NCBI RefSeq assembly: GCF_900103865.1
Contig: NZ_FNII01000002.1
Coordinates: 342,255 to 406,254 of the forward strand
DNA length: 64,000 bases
From: Vreelandella arcis
Lineage (GTDB): Bacteria > Pseudomonadota > Gammaproteobacteria > Pseudomonadales > Halomonadaceae
Direction of reading: 5' to 3'
In this document: positions 1 to 9,917 of the stretch, one piece after another
How positions within the stretch are numbered: position 1 is the first letter of the stretch
Layout: each line of letters starts with the position of its first letter
Program-made: the position numbers and the translations under genes
The notes under the pieces: model-generated
Told to the model about the DNA's origin: nothing
Database searches by the model: none
What the model saw: the letters and a program-made list of their open reading frames with translations, nothing else

Positions 1-339
1 GGCACGCCGGAGCAGATGCATAAGGCCCTAACTCGTTTTGCAGCGCTGCCAGAAGAAACGTTTGTATTCGCCGCCCACGAATATACGCTGGCGAACCTTC
101 GCTTTGCTAACGAGGCTGATCCGGAAAATCCAGACGTCAAACACGCCTTAACGGAGTGTGAGAAGGCACGGGCATTAGATCGCCCCACCTTACCCAGCAC
201 GATAGGACGCGAGCTGAAAATCAATCCCTACTTGCGCGTGAATACCGAAAGCGTACGCACAGCGGCAAGCAAACAGGGATCCATTGATGATGATCTCGCA
301 ACGTTCGCCACTCTTCGCGAGTGGAAGAATCGTTTCTAA
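1..339 (+). CDS. gloB: Hydroxyacylglutathione hydrolase (glyoxalase II), C-terminal part
   Basis: Truncated by the window edge; the open frame runs from base 1 to a TAA at 337-339. The visible 112 residues are the C-terminal, substrate-binding part of glyoxalase II, which hydrolyses S-lactoylglutathione to lactate and glutathione in the cytoplasm, completing methylglyoxal detoxification. The family landmarks HEYTLANLRFA and the terminal INPYLR segment (glutathione contact region) are present. The metal-binding N-terminal half lies outside the window. mltD follows 26 bases later on the same strand. Identification is by recognised family sequence. Confidence 0.93.
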   Translation, partial: GTPEQMHKALTRFAALPEETFVFAAHEYTLANLRFANEADPENPDVKHALTECEKARALDRPTLPSTIGRELKINPYLRVNTESVRTAASKQGSIDDDLATFATLREWKNRF

Positions 340-365
340 ACGCTATCGCAACGACGTAAACCACT

Positions 366-1571
366 ATGACCTATCGCACGATTCGCCAACGCCTTTTATT
401 AAGCGCTGGCAGTACGGTGATCATGAGCCTGATATTGGCGGCTGCGGCAAGTTCGCAAGCCTCTACAACAGACTATGACGCCTCTCCACGCATGGCGTCT
501 AGCGACGCCAATAGCTTAGCCACCGCTCGTCCGTCCCCGATGCACTTCTGGGAGGAGCTTACGCTGGAGCCTCAGGATGCCTGGAGCAAACTGCGAGAAA
601 GCTTTCATTGGCGTGATCAGTCGCTACCGGCTGACGCTCAAGCGCGCGTGGACGAATGGATTGATCATTATTTAGCGAGTCCTGAAAACATCGCCACCAT
701 CACCAAGCGCGCAACGCCTTGGCTCGCATGGATCACCCAGCAAGTAAGCGAGCGGCAATTGCCGGGGGAACTGGCCCTCATTCCCTTTGTTGAGAGTTCT
801 TTCGACACGGGCGCCTATAGCCACATGGGCGCAGCTGGCCTGTGGCAATTTATGCCTCGCACCGGCGACGCACTCGGTCTGGTTCGTAATGGGCATTATG
901 ATGGTCGGCTCGATGTGGTTAGCTCGACAAATGCCGCGCTCGACTATCTCGAAATGCAAGCTGATCAATGGTACGAAGGTGATTTACAACTTTCGCTCGC
1001 GGCTTACAACGCGGGAGCTGGCACGGTGAATAAAGCGAAACGTCGCGCCGAAAGCCAGGGGAAAATTGGCGAGTATTGGGATCTGAAGCTGCCAAATGAA
1101 ACCATGCAATACCTGCCCAAGTTACTTGCCATCGCCACCATCATCGATGACTCAGAACGCTATGGCATCAACTTGCCGGACATTCACACCGATCCTGCTT
1201 TCGCCAAGGTAAAGCTTGAGCATTCGGTCACTTTGTCTGAAGCATCCAGGATGCTGGACGTAGACAAGTCGGCGTTGGCCGATCTCAATCCTGGGCTCTT
1301 AAATGGGTCTCTACACCCATCGGATGCTCAAACACTGCTGGTGCCGGAAGAAGTCAGTCATCGCAAACTCGCCCAGCTTTCTAACGGTGCCAACGACCGT
1401 CAGATTGCTGCCCGTAACGCGCCGGATACTTACCGGGTTGAACGCGGCGATAGTTTATCGGCGATTGCTAATCGCTATAATCTCAGCGCGCAAGAATTAA
1501 TTCGATTGAACGCGATTGAGCGTCCCGATGCTTTACAAGCGGGCCAACTCCTGACACTTTCAGAACGTTAA
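366..1571 (+). CDS. mltD: Membrane-bound lytic murein transglycosylase D
   Basis: A 401-residue periplasmic enzyme that cleaves peptidoglycan glycan strands to 1,6-anhydro-muropeptides. A hydrophobic export signal covers about residues 10-32. The SLT domain (about 110-240) contains the catalytic glutamate E143 in PFVESSFD, followed by GAAGLWQFMPRTG and the YNAGAGTV motif. A single LysM peptidoglycan-binding repeat forms residues 356-401; E. coli MltD has two, so this protein is at the short end. No lipobox cysteine is visible in the signal region, so membrane anchoring by a lipid is uncertain. The ATG has a poor ribosome-binding site. It sits 33 bases before a YejA-type binding protein on the same strand, suggesting that muropeptide release and uptake are linked. 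Confidence 0.93.
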   Translation: MTYRTIRQRLLLSAGSTVIMSLILAAAASSQASTTDYDASPRMASSDANSLATARPSPMHFWEELTLEPQDAWSKLRESFHWRDQSLPADAQARVDEWIDHYLASPENIATITKRATPWLAWITQQVSERQLPGELALIPFVESSFDTGAYSHMGAAGLWQFMPRTGDALGLVRNGHYDGRLDVVSSTNAALDYLEMQADQWYEGDLQLSLAAYNAGAGTVNKAKRRAESQGKIGEYWDLKLPNETMQYLPKLLAIATIIDDSERYGINLPDIHTDPAFAKVKLEHSVTLSEASRMLDVDKSALADLNPGLLNGSLHPSDAQTLLVPEEVSHRKLAQLSNGANDRQIAARNAPDTYRVERGDSLSAIANRYNLSAQELIRLNAIERPDALQAGQLLTLSER

Positions 1572-1604
1572 GAATATTTGCCTTGTCGATAGGGAAATTG
1601 CCCC

Positions 1605-3527
1605 ATGCACTGCGGCGTTATTGTGCGGCCCGTTTTAAGCGTTACTCGCTTCGTTCTACTCGCGTTACTGGCGTTGGCAAGCCCTTACGCCAATAGCGAC
1701 GATGCCAATAGCGACGATGCCAATAGCAACACACCGACGCCCGCCACGGATGGCGCGACACCCATTGAAACCCGACATGCGTTGTCGCTGTATGGCTCTC
1801 CAGCCCTTGGAGAGGAATTTCCGCACTTTCCCCACGTCAATCCTGATGCGCCAAAAGGCGGTAGCATCAAGCACACCGCTGTGGGTGGCAGTTTCGATTC
1901 GACGAATCCGTTTATTATTCGGGGCACCCCGGCAACAGGTGTCATTCGAATCTATGACACCTTATTGGCGAGTAATCCTAACGAACCGTTCAGCTTATAC
2001 GGTTTGCTTGCTGAAGGTGTACGCCTTGACCCTGACCGCCAATGGATTGAATTCGATATTCGGCCTGAGGCACGTTTCCAGGATGGTGAGCCCGTCACCG
2101 CCGACGATGTCGTGTTTTCATTGGATCTGTTGCGTGAAGAAGGCAATCCCTTCTACAGCAGCTACTACGCAGGCGTTGAGCGAGCCGTGGCGGTGAATGA
2201 GCACCAGGTACGTTTTATCCTTAGCGACCAAGAATCCCGCGAACTGCCGCTTATCATTGCCCAACTGCCTATCTTACCGCAGCATTATTGGGAAAAGCAT
2301 GATTTCACCGCGCCGACGCTGGCAGCCCACCCTGGCTCTGGCCCTTATAAAATAGCCGAGGTAAACCCTGGACGTCAGATTGTTTACCAGCGCGACGAGC
2401 AGTATTGGGGCAAAGATCTGCCGGTTAACGTTGGCCGCTATAACATAGACCGTGTGATCTATGATTATTACCGAGACCGGGATATTGCCTGGGAAGCTTT
2501 CAAAGCGGGACTTACAGACTTCCGTATTGACGCCCGCGCCGCCACTTGGGCCATTGGTTACGATTTTCCTGCCTATGAAGAAGGCTTGGTGAAACGCATC
2601 ACCGTCCCCGACGTTAACCCGTCCATGATGCAGGCGTTTGTATTTAACTTGCGCAAGGAAAAATTCCAGGATCCCCGCGTTCGTGAAGCCTTGAGCCTAA
2701 CGTTTGATTTTCCTTGGCTGAATACCAATATTTTCTACGATACGTATCGACGCACGGAAAGTTTTTTCCAGAACTCCGACATGGAAGCTGAAGGCCTCCC
2801 CTCGGAAGAAGAGCTAGCGCTGCTAAAGCCCTTCAAGGAAGAACTGATTGCCTCCCATGGGTCGGATCGCTTATTCACCGAGCCGCTTCCTATCCAAGAG
2901 CCCACAGATCTACGCGAGCGACTACGCAAAGCGCTGAATCTACTCCGCGACGCTGGCTACCGGGTAGAGGACGGTATTTTAGTTGACAAGGACACCCAGC
3001 AACCATTGCGCTTGGAAGTATTACTCTACGATTCGGGACTCGAGCGTGTCGTGCAACCGATGCTGCGCAACATGGCGCGACTAGGGGTACAAACATCACT
3101 GCGCATTGTCGATATCAATCAATATCTTAATCGGCAACGCAATTTTGATTTTGATATGGTGATTAGCCACTTTCCTCAGTCCAATAACCCAGGAAACGAG
3201 CAGCGTGACTTCTGGACCAGCGACGCCGCAGATTCACCACAAAGCCGCAACCGCATGGGCCTACAAAACCCCGCGGTTGATGCGCTGGTAGAGCAACTTA
3301 TTCGCGCCGATGACCGGGATGAACTCAATACCATCACGCAAGCACTGGATCGTGTATTGCGCTGGGGCTTTTACGTTATCCCCCACTATCATTCAGGTGA
3401 GACGCGGATCGCTATTTGGGATAAATTTGGTTACCCCGAGCCCTTCCCTAAATATGCCATGGATTTAGATGCCTGGTGGGTAGACCCTGAACGTGAAGCT
3501 GCTTTACAGCGCCGATTACGTCGCTGA
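1605..3527 (+). CDS. yejA: YejA-type extracellular solute-binding protein (peptide/muropeptide ABC importer)
   Basis: A 640-residue periplasmic binding protein of the family-5 (OppA-like) class, about the usual size for YejA. A signal peptide covers roughly residues 1-26 and is followed by a short repeat of ANSDD (residues 29-42). The mature part begins [26 protein letters not shown], split here as the typical YejA start motif HALSLYG and FPHFPYVNP-like segment. It feeds the YejB/YejE/YejF importer encoded directly downstream. In enterobacteria this system imports microcin C; in some alphaproteobacteria related systems import murein peptides. With mltD just upstream, muropeptides are the favoured substrate here, by inference. 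The start ATG has an AGGGAA ribosome-binding site. Confidence 0.88.
   Translation: MHCGVIVRPVLSVTRFVLLALLALASPYANSDDANSDDANSNTPTPATDGATPIETRHALSLYGSPALGEEFPHFPHVNPDAPKGGSIKHTAVGGSFDSTNPFIIRGTPATGVIRIYDTLLASNPNEPFSLYGLLAEGVRLDPDRQWIEFDIRPEARFQDGEPVTADDVVFSLDLLREEGNPFYSSYYAGVERAVAVNEHQVRFILSDQESRELPLIIAQLPILPQHYWEKHDFTAPTLAAHPGSGPYKIAEVNPGRQIVYQRDEQYWGKDLPVNVGRYNIDRVIYDYYRDRDIAWEAFKAGLTDFRIDARAATWAIGYDFPAYEEGLVKRITVPDVNPSMMQAFVFNLRKEKFQDPRVREALSLTFDFPWLNTNIFYDTYRRTESFFQNSDMEAEGLPSEEELALLKPFKEELIASHGSDRLFTEPLPIQEPTDLRERLRKALNLLRDAGYRVEDGILVDKDTQQPLRLEVLLYDSGLERVVQPMLRNMARLGVQTSLRIVDINQYLNRQRNFDFDMVISHFPQSNNPGNEQRDFWTSDAADSPQSRNRMGLQNPAVDALVEQLIRADDRDELNTITQALDRVLRWGFYVIPHYHSGETRIAIWDKFGYPEPFPKYAMDLDAWWVDPEREAALQRRLRR
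1689..1727 (+). repeat. 15-bp tandem repeat within yejA
   Basis: The unit GCCAATAGCGACGAT occurs at 1689-1703 and 1704-1718 with a partial third copy from 1719. It is in frame and encodes ANSDD repeats just after the predicted signal peptide. The copies are identical, so copy number could vary by slippage without a frameshift. Confidence 0.9.
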
Positions 3528-3547
3528 ACCGGTGTAAGGAGAGCTCT

Positions 3548-4621
3548 GTGGCGCGTTATACCCTACGTCGACTTTTGCTGATGATTCCTACCTTGGTGGG
3601 CATCATGCTACTTAATTTCATTATCGTTCAGGCGGCTCCCGGCGGGCCGATTGATCAAATGCTGGCTCGCTTTGAAGGCGCTGACGCGATGGCCAGCACC
3701 CGATTGGATATGGGCGGGGCCGATGTTCAGGTCAACGACGAATCACGCGGTGCCAGAGGGATAGATCCACGCTTCATTGAGCAGCTAGAACAACAGTTTG
3801 GCTTTGATAAGCCTGCCCATGAGCGCTTCATCGGCATGATGGCGGATTACCTTACTTTCGATTTTGGCACCAGCTTTTTTCGTGACCGACCCGTTACCGA
3901 ATTAATGATAGAGCGACTACCGGTATCTATTTCGTTGGGCCTTTGGACCACGCTGCTGGTTTATATTATTTCTATCCCGCTGGGCATACGCAAAGCGCTA
4001 CGACACGGCTCTCGATTTGATGTCTGGACATCGGGATTGGTGGTCGTTGGCTACGCCATTCCTGGGTTTTTGTTTGCCATCCTGCTAATTGTCTTATTTG
4101 CCGGGGGAACATACTGGGACTTATTCCCTTTACGTGGCTTAACCTCACCTGATTTCGACCAGCTGTCGACCTGGGGAAAAATTAAAGACTATTTCTGGCA
4201 TATCACCCTGCCCGTGCTTGCCGCGGCGATTGGAAGTTTTGCGACCCTCACCATGCTGACCAAAAACAGCTTTTTGGATGAAATCCATAAACAGTATGTG
4301 CTGACAGCCCGCGCTAAAGGCGCTAATGAGCAGCGTATCCTTTACGGTCATGTGTTTCGCAATGCCATGCTGATCATTATTGCCGGCCTACCTGCCGCAT
4401 TGATCGGTATCTTCTTTACCGGCTCACTGCTGATTGAAGTGATCTTTTCTCTCGATGGCCTCGGGTTGCTCGGCTTCGAAGCGGTCATGCAGCGCGACTA
4501 CCCGGTTATTTTTGGCACCCTGTATCTCTACACGGTGATTGGGCTGCTGCTAAAACTGGTGTCTGACTTGACCTATGTGTGGGTCGATCCACGCATCGAC
4601 TTTGCCACACGGGAGTCGTGA
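3548..4621 (+). CDS. yejB: ABC transporter permease, YejB type
   Basis: A 357-residue inner-membrane permease of the DppB/OppB class. The first membrane helix spans about residues 9-29; the periplasmic segment with GGPIDQML follows, and the cytoplasmic EAA loop ([12 protein letters not shown]) lies near residues 250-265. The start is GTG, preceded by a good AAGGAGAG ribosome-binding site 20 bases after the yejA stop; no ATG fits the family N-terminus [10 protein letters not shown] better. It pairs with YejE to form the membrane channel of the peptide importer. Confidence 0.92.
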   Translation: MARYTLRRLLLMIPTLVGIMLLNFIIVQAAPGGPIDQMLARFEGADAMASTRLDMGGADVQVNDESRGARGIDPRFIEQLEQQFGFDKPAHERFIGMMADYLTFDFGTSFFRDRPVTELMIERLPVSISLGLWTTLLVYIISIPLGIRKALRHGSRFDVWTSGLVVVGYAIPGFLFAILLIVLFAGGTYWDLFPLRGLTSPDFDQLSTWGKIKDYFWHITLPVLAAAIGSFATLTMLTKNSFLDEIHKQYVLTARAKGANEQRILYGHVFRNAMLIIIAGLPAALIGIFFTGSLLIEVIFSLDGLGLLGFEAVMQRDYPVIFGTLYLYTVIGLLLKLVSDLTYVWVDPRIDFATRES

Positions 4622-4623
4622 TC

Positions 4624-5697
4624 ATGACCACTCTTTCGTCTCGATTTTCACCCATTACCCGTCGTCGCTTTGCGGCATTCAAGTCGAATCGCCGTGCTTG
4701 GGTGTCACTCTGGGTATTTGGTGTCGTGTTTTTGTTGAGCCTGTTTGCCGAGCTTATCGCCAATGACAAGCCCATCATCATGCAGTATGACGGCCAGTGG
4801 TATGTGCCACTACTGGTCGACTATCCTGAAACGGAATTTGACGGCTTTTTGCCCACGCGTACCGACTACCTCGACCCCTTTGTCCAACAACAAATCGAAG
4901 AAAACGGCTGGGCGTTATGGCCACTGATTCCGTTTTCTTACCAAACGCTGGACATGCAAATGAAACGCCCTTCCCCGGCTCCACCGGATGGTCGCCATTG
5001 GCTGGGTACCGACGATCAAGGGCGTGATGTGCTCGCCCGGGTGATTTATGGCTTTCGCTTGTCGGTTGCCTTCGCCTTGGTACTAACGGCGGGCTCGCTC
5101 GTAATGGGGGTATTCGTAGGTGGCGTACAAGGCTATTTTGGCGGCAAGGTTGACCTCGTTGGCCAGCGTATCACCGAAATTTGGTCTGGGCTCCCCGTGC
5201 TGTTTTTACTGATTATTTTGGCCAGTTTTGTTCAACCCGGCTTTTGGTGGCTACTGGGGATAATGCTGCTGTTTTCATGGCTTGGCTTAGTGGACATCGT
5301 ACGTGCCGAGTTTTTGAGAGCACGTAATCTTGAGTATGTTCGCGCCGCCAAGGCCATGGGATTACCGTCACGACTCATTATGTGGCGACACGTACTGCCC
5401 AACGCCATGGTCGCCACTTTAACCTTTATCCCCTTTTTGTTTACCGGGGCGATTGGCACGTTAACCGCGCTGGACTTTCTCGGCTTTGGTTTGCCACCGG
5501 GGGCGCCTTCTCTGGGCGAGCTGGCGGCGCAGGGTAAAAATAACCTGCATGCTCCTTGGCTGGGCATTACCGCCTTCATGACCCTGGCCACTATGCTTTC
5601 GCTGCTGGTATTTATTGGCGAAGGCTTGCGTGATGCCTTTGACCCGCGCCATGTTCAGCAACGCCCTTCTCCCGCTAAGGAACCCCGTCATGCCTGA
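4624..5697 (+). CDS. yejE: ABC transporter permease, YejE type
   Basis: A 357-residue inner-membrane permease of the DppC/OppC class. The N-terminal region (FSPITRRRFAAFKSNRRAW) is typical of YejE, and the EAA loop (AKAMGLPSRLIMWRHVLPN) is at about residues 239-258. The start ATG at 4624 lies two bases after the yejB stop and behind GGGAG; an upstream in-frame ATG at 4579 would overlap yejB by 43 bases and is less likely. The 3' end overlaps the yejF start by eight bases, so translational coupling is expected. Confidence 0.92.
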   Translation: MTTLSSRFSPITRRRFAAFKSNRRAWVSLWVFGVVFLLSLFAELIANDKPIIMQYDGQWYVPLLVDYPETEFDGFLPTRTDYLDPFVQQQIEENGWALWPLIPFSYQTLDMQMKRPSPAPPDGRHWLGTDDQGRDVLARVIYGFRLSVAFALVLTAGSLVMGVFVGGVQGYFGGKVDLVGQRITEIWSGLPVLFLLIILASFVQPGFWWLLGIMLLFSWLGLVDIVRAEFLRARNLEYVRAAKAMGLPSRLIMWRHVLPNAMVATLTFIPFLFTGAIGTLTALDFLGFGLPPGAPSLGELAAQGKNNLHAPWLGITAFMTLATMLSLLVFIGEGLRDAFDPRHVQQRPSPAKEPRHA

Positions 5698-7282
5698 ACC
5701 GCTACTTCGCGTCGACAACCTAAGCGTCGCCTTTGACGGTAACCCGGTGGTGGAGTCGCTTTCTCTAGAGCTCCACGCGGGTGAAACGTTGGCGATCGTG
5801 GGCGAGTCGGGGTCGGGTAAATCGGTATCCGCCCTGGGATTGGTGAACCTATTACCCGCCAACGCTCAGGTAAGCGGCGAGCGACGACTGAATGGCACCT
5901 TACTTAGCTCATTGAGTAAGGCCGAGTGGAATGGCGTACGCGGCAATACCGTGGGAGTAGTCTTTCAGGAGCCCATGACGTCGCTCAATCCTCTGCATCG
6001 GATTGGTAAGCAAATTGGCGAATCCCTACGCTTACATCAAGGGCTGCGAGGCAAAGAGGCGCGTGCGCGAGCCAAAGCGTTACTCGAACAAGTTAAACTG
6101 CCGCGATCGGATGAATTGCTAGACGCATGGCCTCATCAACTGTCAGGCGGGCAGCGTCAACGGGTGATGATTGCCATGGCTATTGCCAACAACCCGTCGT
6201 TATTAATTGCCGATGAGCCCACCACAGCGCTTGATGTCACCGTCCAGCAGGACATTTTGTCATTGCTGAAAGAGCTGCGTGACCAGCACGGCATGGGCTT
6301 ATTGCTGATTAGCCACGACCTTAATCTAGTCCGCCGCCATGCGGATCGTGTCTGTGTCATGTACCAGGGGCAAATTCAGGAAACCGGGCCGGTCGAGCAG
6401 GTATTTAGGCAGCCACAAAGCGGCTATACCCAAAGTCTTCTGGCCGCCGAGCCTGAAGGAAGACCCGCAACGGTTACTGCCAAATCCCCTTTGCTAACCG
6501 TGCAACAGCTCCGCGTGAGCTTTAAGCGTCCCAAGCCTGGCTTATTCAAGCGCCAGCCGCCTGCTTTTGAAGCGGTGAAAGCCACTGACCTAACGATTGC
6601 TCCCGGCGAAACACTCGGCATTGTGGGCGAATCGGGCTCGGGCAAAACCACCCTAGCCTCGGCTATCATGCGTCTGGTAACCAGCCAAGGCGATATCACT
6701 CTTGGCGAGGCTCATTTGAGCAAACTGAGCGGTGACGATTTACGCCGTCAACGCCACCGGCTGCAGATGGTGTTCCAGGATCCTTACGGAGCATTATCGC
6801 CGCGCATGCCGGTGTTCGATATCGTCAGTGAAGGATTGCGCTTCCACTATCCTCGCTTGTCTGATACCGAAATTACCCAACGCGTACATCAAACCTTAAA
6901 TGAAGTCGACTTACCTGAAAGTTGCGCGGCACGTTACCCGCATGAGTTCTCTGGCGGCCAGCGCCAGCGGATCGCTGTTGCGCGGGCAATTATTTTAGAG
7001 CCGGAGCTTCTGGTATTAGATGAGCCAACGTCGGCGCTGGATCGCACTGTTCAAAAACAGCTGGTCACTTTATTAAGAGAACTTCAGGCGCGTCGGCAGC
7101 TAAGCTATCTATTTATTAGCCATGACTTAGCCGTTGTGCGCGCGATGGCCCATCGTATTATGGTGCTTAAAGACGGCGACGTGGTTGAGCAAGGCGCTTG
7201 TCTAGACGTGCTCGCCTCTCCCCAACACCCTTACACAAAAGCGCTTATAACCGCTGCTGATTTATCAGAGCTTCCGCGCTAG
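5690..7282 (+). CDS. yejF: Duplicated ABC transporter ATPase, YejF type
   Basis: A 530-residue cytoplasmic ATPase with two fused nucleotide-binding domains, as in YejF. Domain one has Walker A GESGSGKS (38-45), signature LSGGQRQRV and Walker B LLIADEPTTALD; domain two has GESGSGKT, FSGGQRQRI and LLVLDEPTSALD. A linker after the first domain carries the oligopeptide-transporter extension. The start ATG at 5690 has a TAAGGA ribosome-binding site inside the end of yejE; the longer open frame from 5615 lacks family similarity. It powers uptake through YejB/YejE and is the last gene of the operon. Confidence 0.93.
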   Translation: MPEPLLRVDNLSVAFDGNPVVESLSLELHAGETLAIVGESGSGKSVSALGLVNLLPANAQVSGERRLNGTLLSSLSKAEWNGVRGNTVGVVFQEPMTSLNPLHRIGKQIGESLRLHQGLRGKEARARAKALLEQVKLPRSDELLDAWPHQLSGGQRQRVMIAMAIANNPSLLIADEPTTALDVTVQQDILSLLKELRDQHGMGLLLISHDLNLVRRHADRVCVMYQGQIQETGPVEQVFRQPQSGYTQSLLAAEPEGRPATVTAKSPLLTVQQLRVSFKRPKPGLFKRQPPAFEAVKATDLTIAPGETLGIVGESGSGKTTLASAIMRLVTSQGDITLGEAHLSKLSGDDLRRQRHRLQMVFQDPYGALSPRMPVFDIVSEGLRFHYPRLSDTEITQRVHQTLNEVDLPESCAARYPHEFSGGQRQRIAVARAIILEPELLVLDEPTSALDRTVQKQLVTLLRELQARRQLSYLFISHDLAVVRAMAHRIMVLKDGDVVEQGACLDVLASPQHPYTKALITAADLSELPR

Positions 7283-7368
7283 ACGATTGTAAACGTGTAA
7301 ATTTGAGAGTTAGCTAAAATTTAAGAAAGCATACAAGATAACGGTATAAAGTTTTAGCGGTGTGGAAA

Positions 7369-7402
7369 GCCCTAACCCACATAGTTTTGGCTAGGGTCTT
7401 CC
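7369..7402 (-). terminator. Possible terminator between convergent yejF and rsuA
   Basis: An imperfect 8-bp stem (CCCTAGCC with GGTTAGGG on the minus strand, one G-T pair) followed by CTTTCC. The U-tract is weak. It lies in the 133-base gap where yejF and rsuA converge and is the only hairpin I see there. Confidence 0.35.
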
Positions 7403-7415
7403 CTCACAAATCAGG

Positions 7416-8120
7416 TTAGAAACTGGCGATCTCTTCTGGCGTCAATTCTCGCCATTCGCCGGGGGCCAGCTCATCCGTCAGCACAACGTCACCGATGGAA
7501 CGTCGATGTAGCGCATTAACGTGATTGCCTAAGGCGACAAACATGCGTTTCACTTGGTGATAACGGCCCTCGGTGATGGTGAGCTCTGCTTGCTTGGGCG
7601 ACAAAAACCGTAACGTCGCCGGCTGTGTCGGCGTTTCTTCGCCGTCTAACATGATGCCATCAGCTACCTGTTGAATAGCTAATTCGGCGGCCTCTTCGTC
7701 CATCGGTTCGTCTAACTCAGCGATATACACTTTGGCACAGCGGTGGCGCGGCGAGGTCACCCGGTGGGACCACTGGCCATCGTCGGTAAGCAGCAACAGA
7801 CCGGTGGTATCCACATCCAAACGGCCGACGGGCTGTAGCCGCTCTGCTTTAGGCAAGTCTATCAAATCGATCACCCGAGGATAGAGCCCTCGCCTGGCGG
7901 TACACTCTACGTCAGCAGGCTTATGCAGCATGATGTAACGAAGCCCCACCAGCGCCAGCCGTGCGCCGTTGAAGACAACCACATCGCTGTCCGTATCGAT
8001 GTGAGTCGCTGCCTGCTTGATCGGCTCGTCGTTCAACGTGACCTCGCCGTTTTTGAGCGCTCGCTTGGCCAAGCTGCGCGTTAACGAGGTCGTTTCACTT
8101 AAAAAGCGATCAAGACGCAT
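7416..8120 (-). CDS. rsuA: 16S rRNA pseudouridine(516) synthase
   Basis: A 234-residue enzyme that isomerises uridine 516 of 16S rRNA during small-subunit assembly. An S4 RNA-binding domain fills about residues 1-60 (MRLDRFLSETTSLTRSLAKR), and the RsuA/RluB catalytic domain carries GRLDVDTTGLLLLTDDG with catalytic aspartate D102. The length matches RsuA (231 in E. coli). Its ATG overlaps the TAA of the upstream amidase gene by one base (TAATG), so the two are probably co-translated. Confidence 0.92.
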   Translation of the reverse strand: MRLDRFLSETTSLTRSLAKRALKNGEVTLNDEPIKQAATHIDTDSDVVVFNGARLALVGLRYIMLHKPADVECTARRGLYPRVIDLIDLPKAERLQPVGRLDVDTTGLLLLTDDGQWSHRVTSPRHRCAKVYIAELDEPMDEEAAELAIQQVADGIMLDGEETPTQPATLRFLSPKQAELTITEGRYHQVKRMFVALGNHVNALHRRSIGDVVLTDELAPGEWRELTPEEIASF

Positions 8121-8935
8121 TATTGGCCGACTCCTGGCAGTAGCGAAAAGCGATCGGCATCTTGCCAGGCTGGAAATTTCTCTCGGAAAGCATCTAAATC
8201 CGTTTTATTGAGGCATCCCGTTTCTATAAACGGCGTATGCGCAGAATGATCGATAAGTGGCTCGCCTTTAAAATCAACGAGCATGGAGTCGCCACTGTAG
8301 GCCAGCCCTTTGGCATCTTCGCCAACGCGATTAACGCCAATCACGTAAGTTAGGTTTTCGATAGCACGGGCTTGCAGCAGCGTACGCCAAGGTTGACGAC
8401 GAGGCGCGGGCCAGTTGGCCACACACAGCAACGCATCATACTCGAAATGCTCGCCCTGTGCTGCCTGCTGCCGTAGCCAAACAGGAAATCTTAGGTCGTA
8501 ACAGACGCTTAGCAGTATTTTAAAGCCGTTTAACTCGACAATTTCACGACGCTCGCCCATATCATAGCGTTCGTGCTCACCGGCCATACGAAACAGATGA
8601 CGCTTATCGTAATAGGTTAGATCCCCTTGGGGAGTTGCCCAGATTAATCGGTTATAAAACTCGCCGTTTTGCTGGATAGCCACGCTGCCGGTTATCACGC
8701 AATCTCGCGAACGCGCCTGATCCAGTAGCCATGCGACGCTAGGGCTGTCTTCCATGGGTTGCGCCATTTCGCGGGAGTTCATCGTAAAGCCAGTCGCAAA
8801 CATCTCGGGGAGCACAATTAAATCGGTATCTCGGCTATCTAACTCGCCGAGCAATTGCTCAAGATGGGTATGGTTAGCTTGTGGGTTTTCCCAGCGCAAA
8901 TCACATTGCACCAAGCTAGTTCTCAGTTGACTCAT
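8120..8935 (-). CDS. Carbon-nitrogen hydrolase, YafV-type omega-amidase
   Basis: A 271-residue cytoplasmic nitrilase-superfamily protein. The catalytic triad is visible: glutamate E44 in VLPEMFATGF, lysine in YYDKRHLF and cysteine in SVCYDLRFP. The sequence resembles E. coli YafV and eukaryotic Nit2, which hydrolyse 2-oxoglutaramate and 2-oxosuccinamate to 2-oxo acids plus ammonia, cleaning up products of glutamine transamination. The exact substrate is inferred from the family. It leads a two-gene unit with rsuA and diverges from rarD. Confidence 0.85.
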   Translation of the reverse strand: MSQLRTSLVQCDLRWENPQANHTHLEQLLGELDSRDTDLIVLPEMFATGFTMNSREMAQPMEDSPSVAWLLDQARSRDCVITGSVAIQQNGEFYNRLIWATPQGDLTYYDKRHLFRMAGEHERYDMGERREIVELNGFKILLSVCYDLRFPVWLRQQAAQGEHFEYDALLCVANWPAPRRQPWRTLLQARAIENLTYVIGVNRVGEDAKGLAYSGDSMLVDFKGEPLIDHSAHTPFIETGCLNKTDLDAFREKFPAWQDADRFSLLPGVGQ

Positions 8936-9008
8936 GGATTTAGCTCCTTTACGCCGCTCACGTTGTCGCGATTATGTTAGATTAGCCTTTTAAAATAATG
9001 AGGCTGCT

Positions 9009-9917
9009 ATGCTTCCCACTTCACCACGCGATCCAGAAGCAGTCAAAGGCGTCACCTTTGGCTTAACGGCCTATAGCATGTGGGGATGCTTCCCACTTTT
9101 TTTTGCGCTATTTGATGGCGTGCCTGCCATTGAGGTGCTGACTCACCGCATTTTGTGGTCGTGCTTGTTTCTGGTAGGGCTTATCAGCCTTTTACGACGC
9201 TGGCCACCCGTCGTCGCTGCCCTAATGGAACCCAAGCGACTTGGCCGCGTGCTTGCCTGCGCCCTGTTGATTGCGTTCAATTGGGGAATTTATATCTATT
9301 CGGTGGAAACGCAGCAGGTACTACAGGCCAGTTTAGGCTATTTTTTAACCCCGCTGGTGAATGTCGCGCTGGGCATGCTGGTACTGCGTGAAGTAATGGC
9401 ACGACTGCAGTTGGTTGCCTTGGGGTTGGCTAGCCTCGCGATCGCCATCCAATTTTTCATGCTGGGTGAGTTACCGTGGATCAGTCTACTGCTGGCATTA
9501 AGTTTTGGTAGCTATGGCTTGTTTCGTAAACAAGTGCCGCTTGATGGCCTCTCGGGGCTTTTTGTTGAAACGCTGTTGCTATTCCCCATTGCACTGATCG
9601 CGCTAGCCGGCTTTAGTTGGCTGGGGACATCGCACTTTTTAAGCGGAACCGAGACCACGGCGCTATTGATCGCCAGTGGTGTTATTACCGCCCTGCCTCT
9701 AATGGCCTTTGCTGGCGCGGCGCGGCGCTTACGTCTCGCGACACTGGGATTTCTCATGTACATCAATCCCAGCATTCAGTTTTTAATCGCCCTGACCATT
9801 TTCGGCGAACCGCTAAGCCCCATCCAGCTGGTGACGTTTATTATGATCTGGACAGGGCTGGCGCTTTACTCTTGGTCAGCTTGGCAATCACGCCCTCGCC
9901 AATTGCCGGCTGAGTAA
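9009..9917 (+). CDS. rarD: RarD-type EamA/DMT transporter
   Basis: A 302-residue inner-membrane protein with about ten predicted helices arranged as two EamA halves. The N-terminal [17 protein letters not shown] and the following [10 protein letters not shown] are hallmarks of the RarD family, whose substrates remain poorly defined (historically linked to chloramphenicol sensitivity). It starts at an ATG behind GAGGCTGCT and has its own upstream gap shared with the divergent amidase gene. Its last 30 bases overlap the 3' end of the convergent chemoreceptor gene. Confidence 0.88.
   Translation: MLPTSPRDPEAVKGVTFGLTAYSMWGCFPLFFALFDGVPAIEVLTHRILWSCLFLVGLISLLRRWPPVVAALMEPKRLGRVLACALLIAFNWGIYIYSVETQQVLQASLGYFLTPLVNVALGMLVLREVMARLQLVALGLASLAIAIQFFMLGELPWISLLLALSFGSYGLFRKQVPLDGLSGLFVETLLLFPIALIALAGFSWLGTSHFLSGTETTALLIASGVITALPLMAFAGAARRLRLATLGFLMYINPSIQFLIALTIFGEPLSPIQLVTFIMIWTGLALYSWSAWQSRPRQLPAE

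Noticed and set aside
1702..2196. A 164-codon open frame in the +1 frame of yejA
   Set aside because: Lies inside the well-supported yejA frame and has no recognisable protein features.
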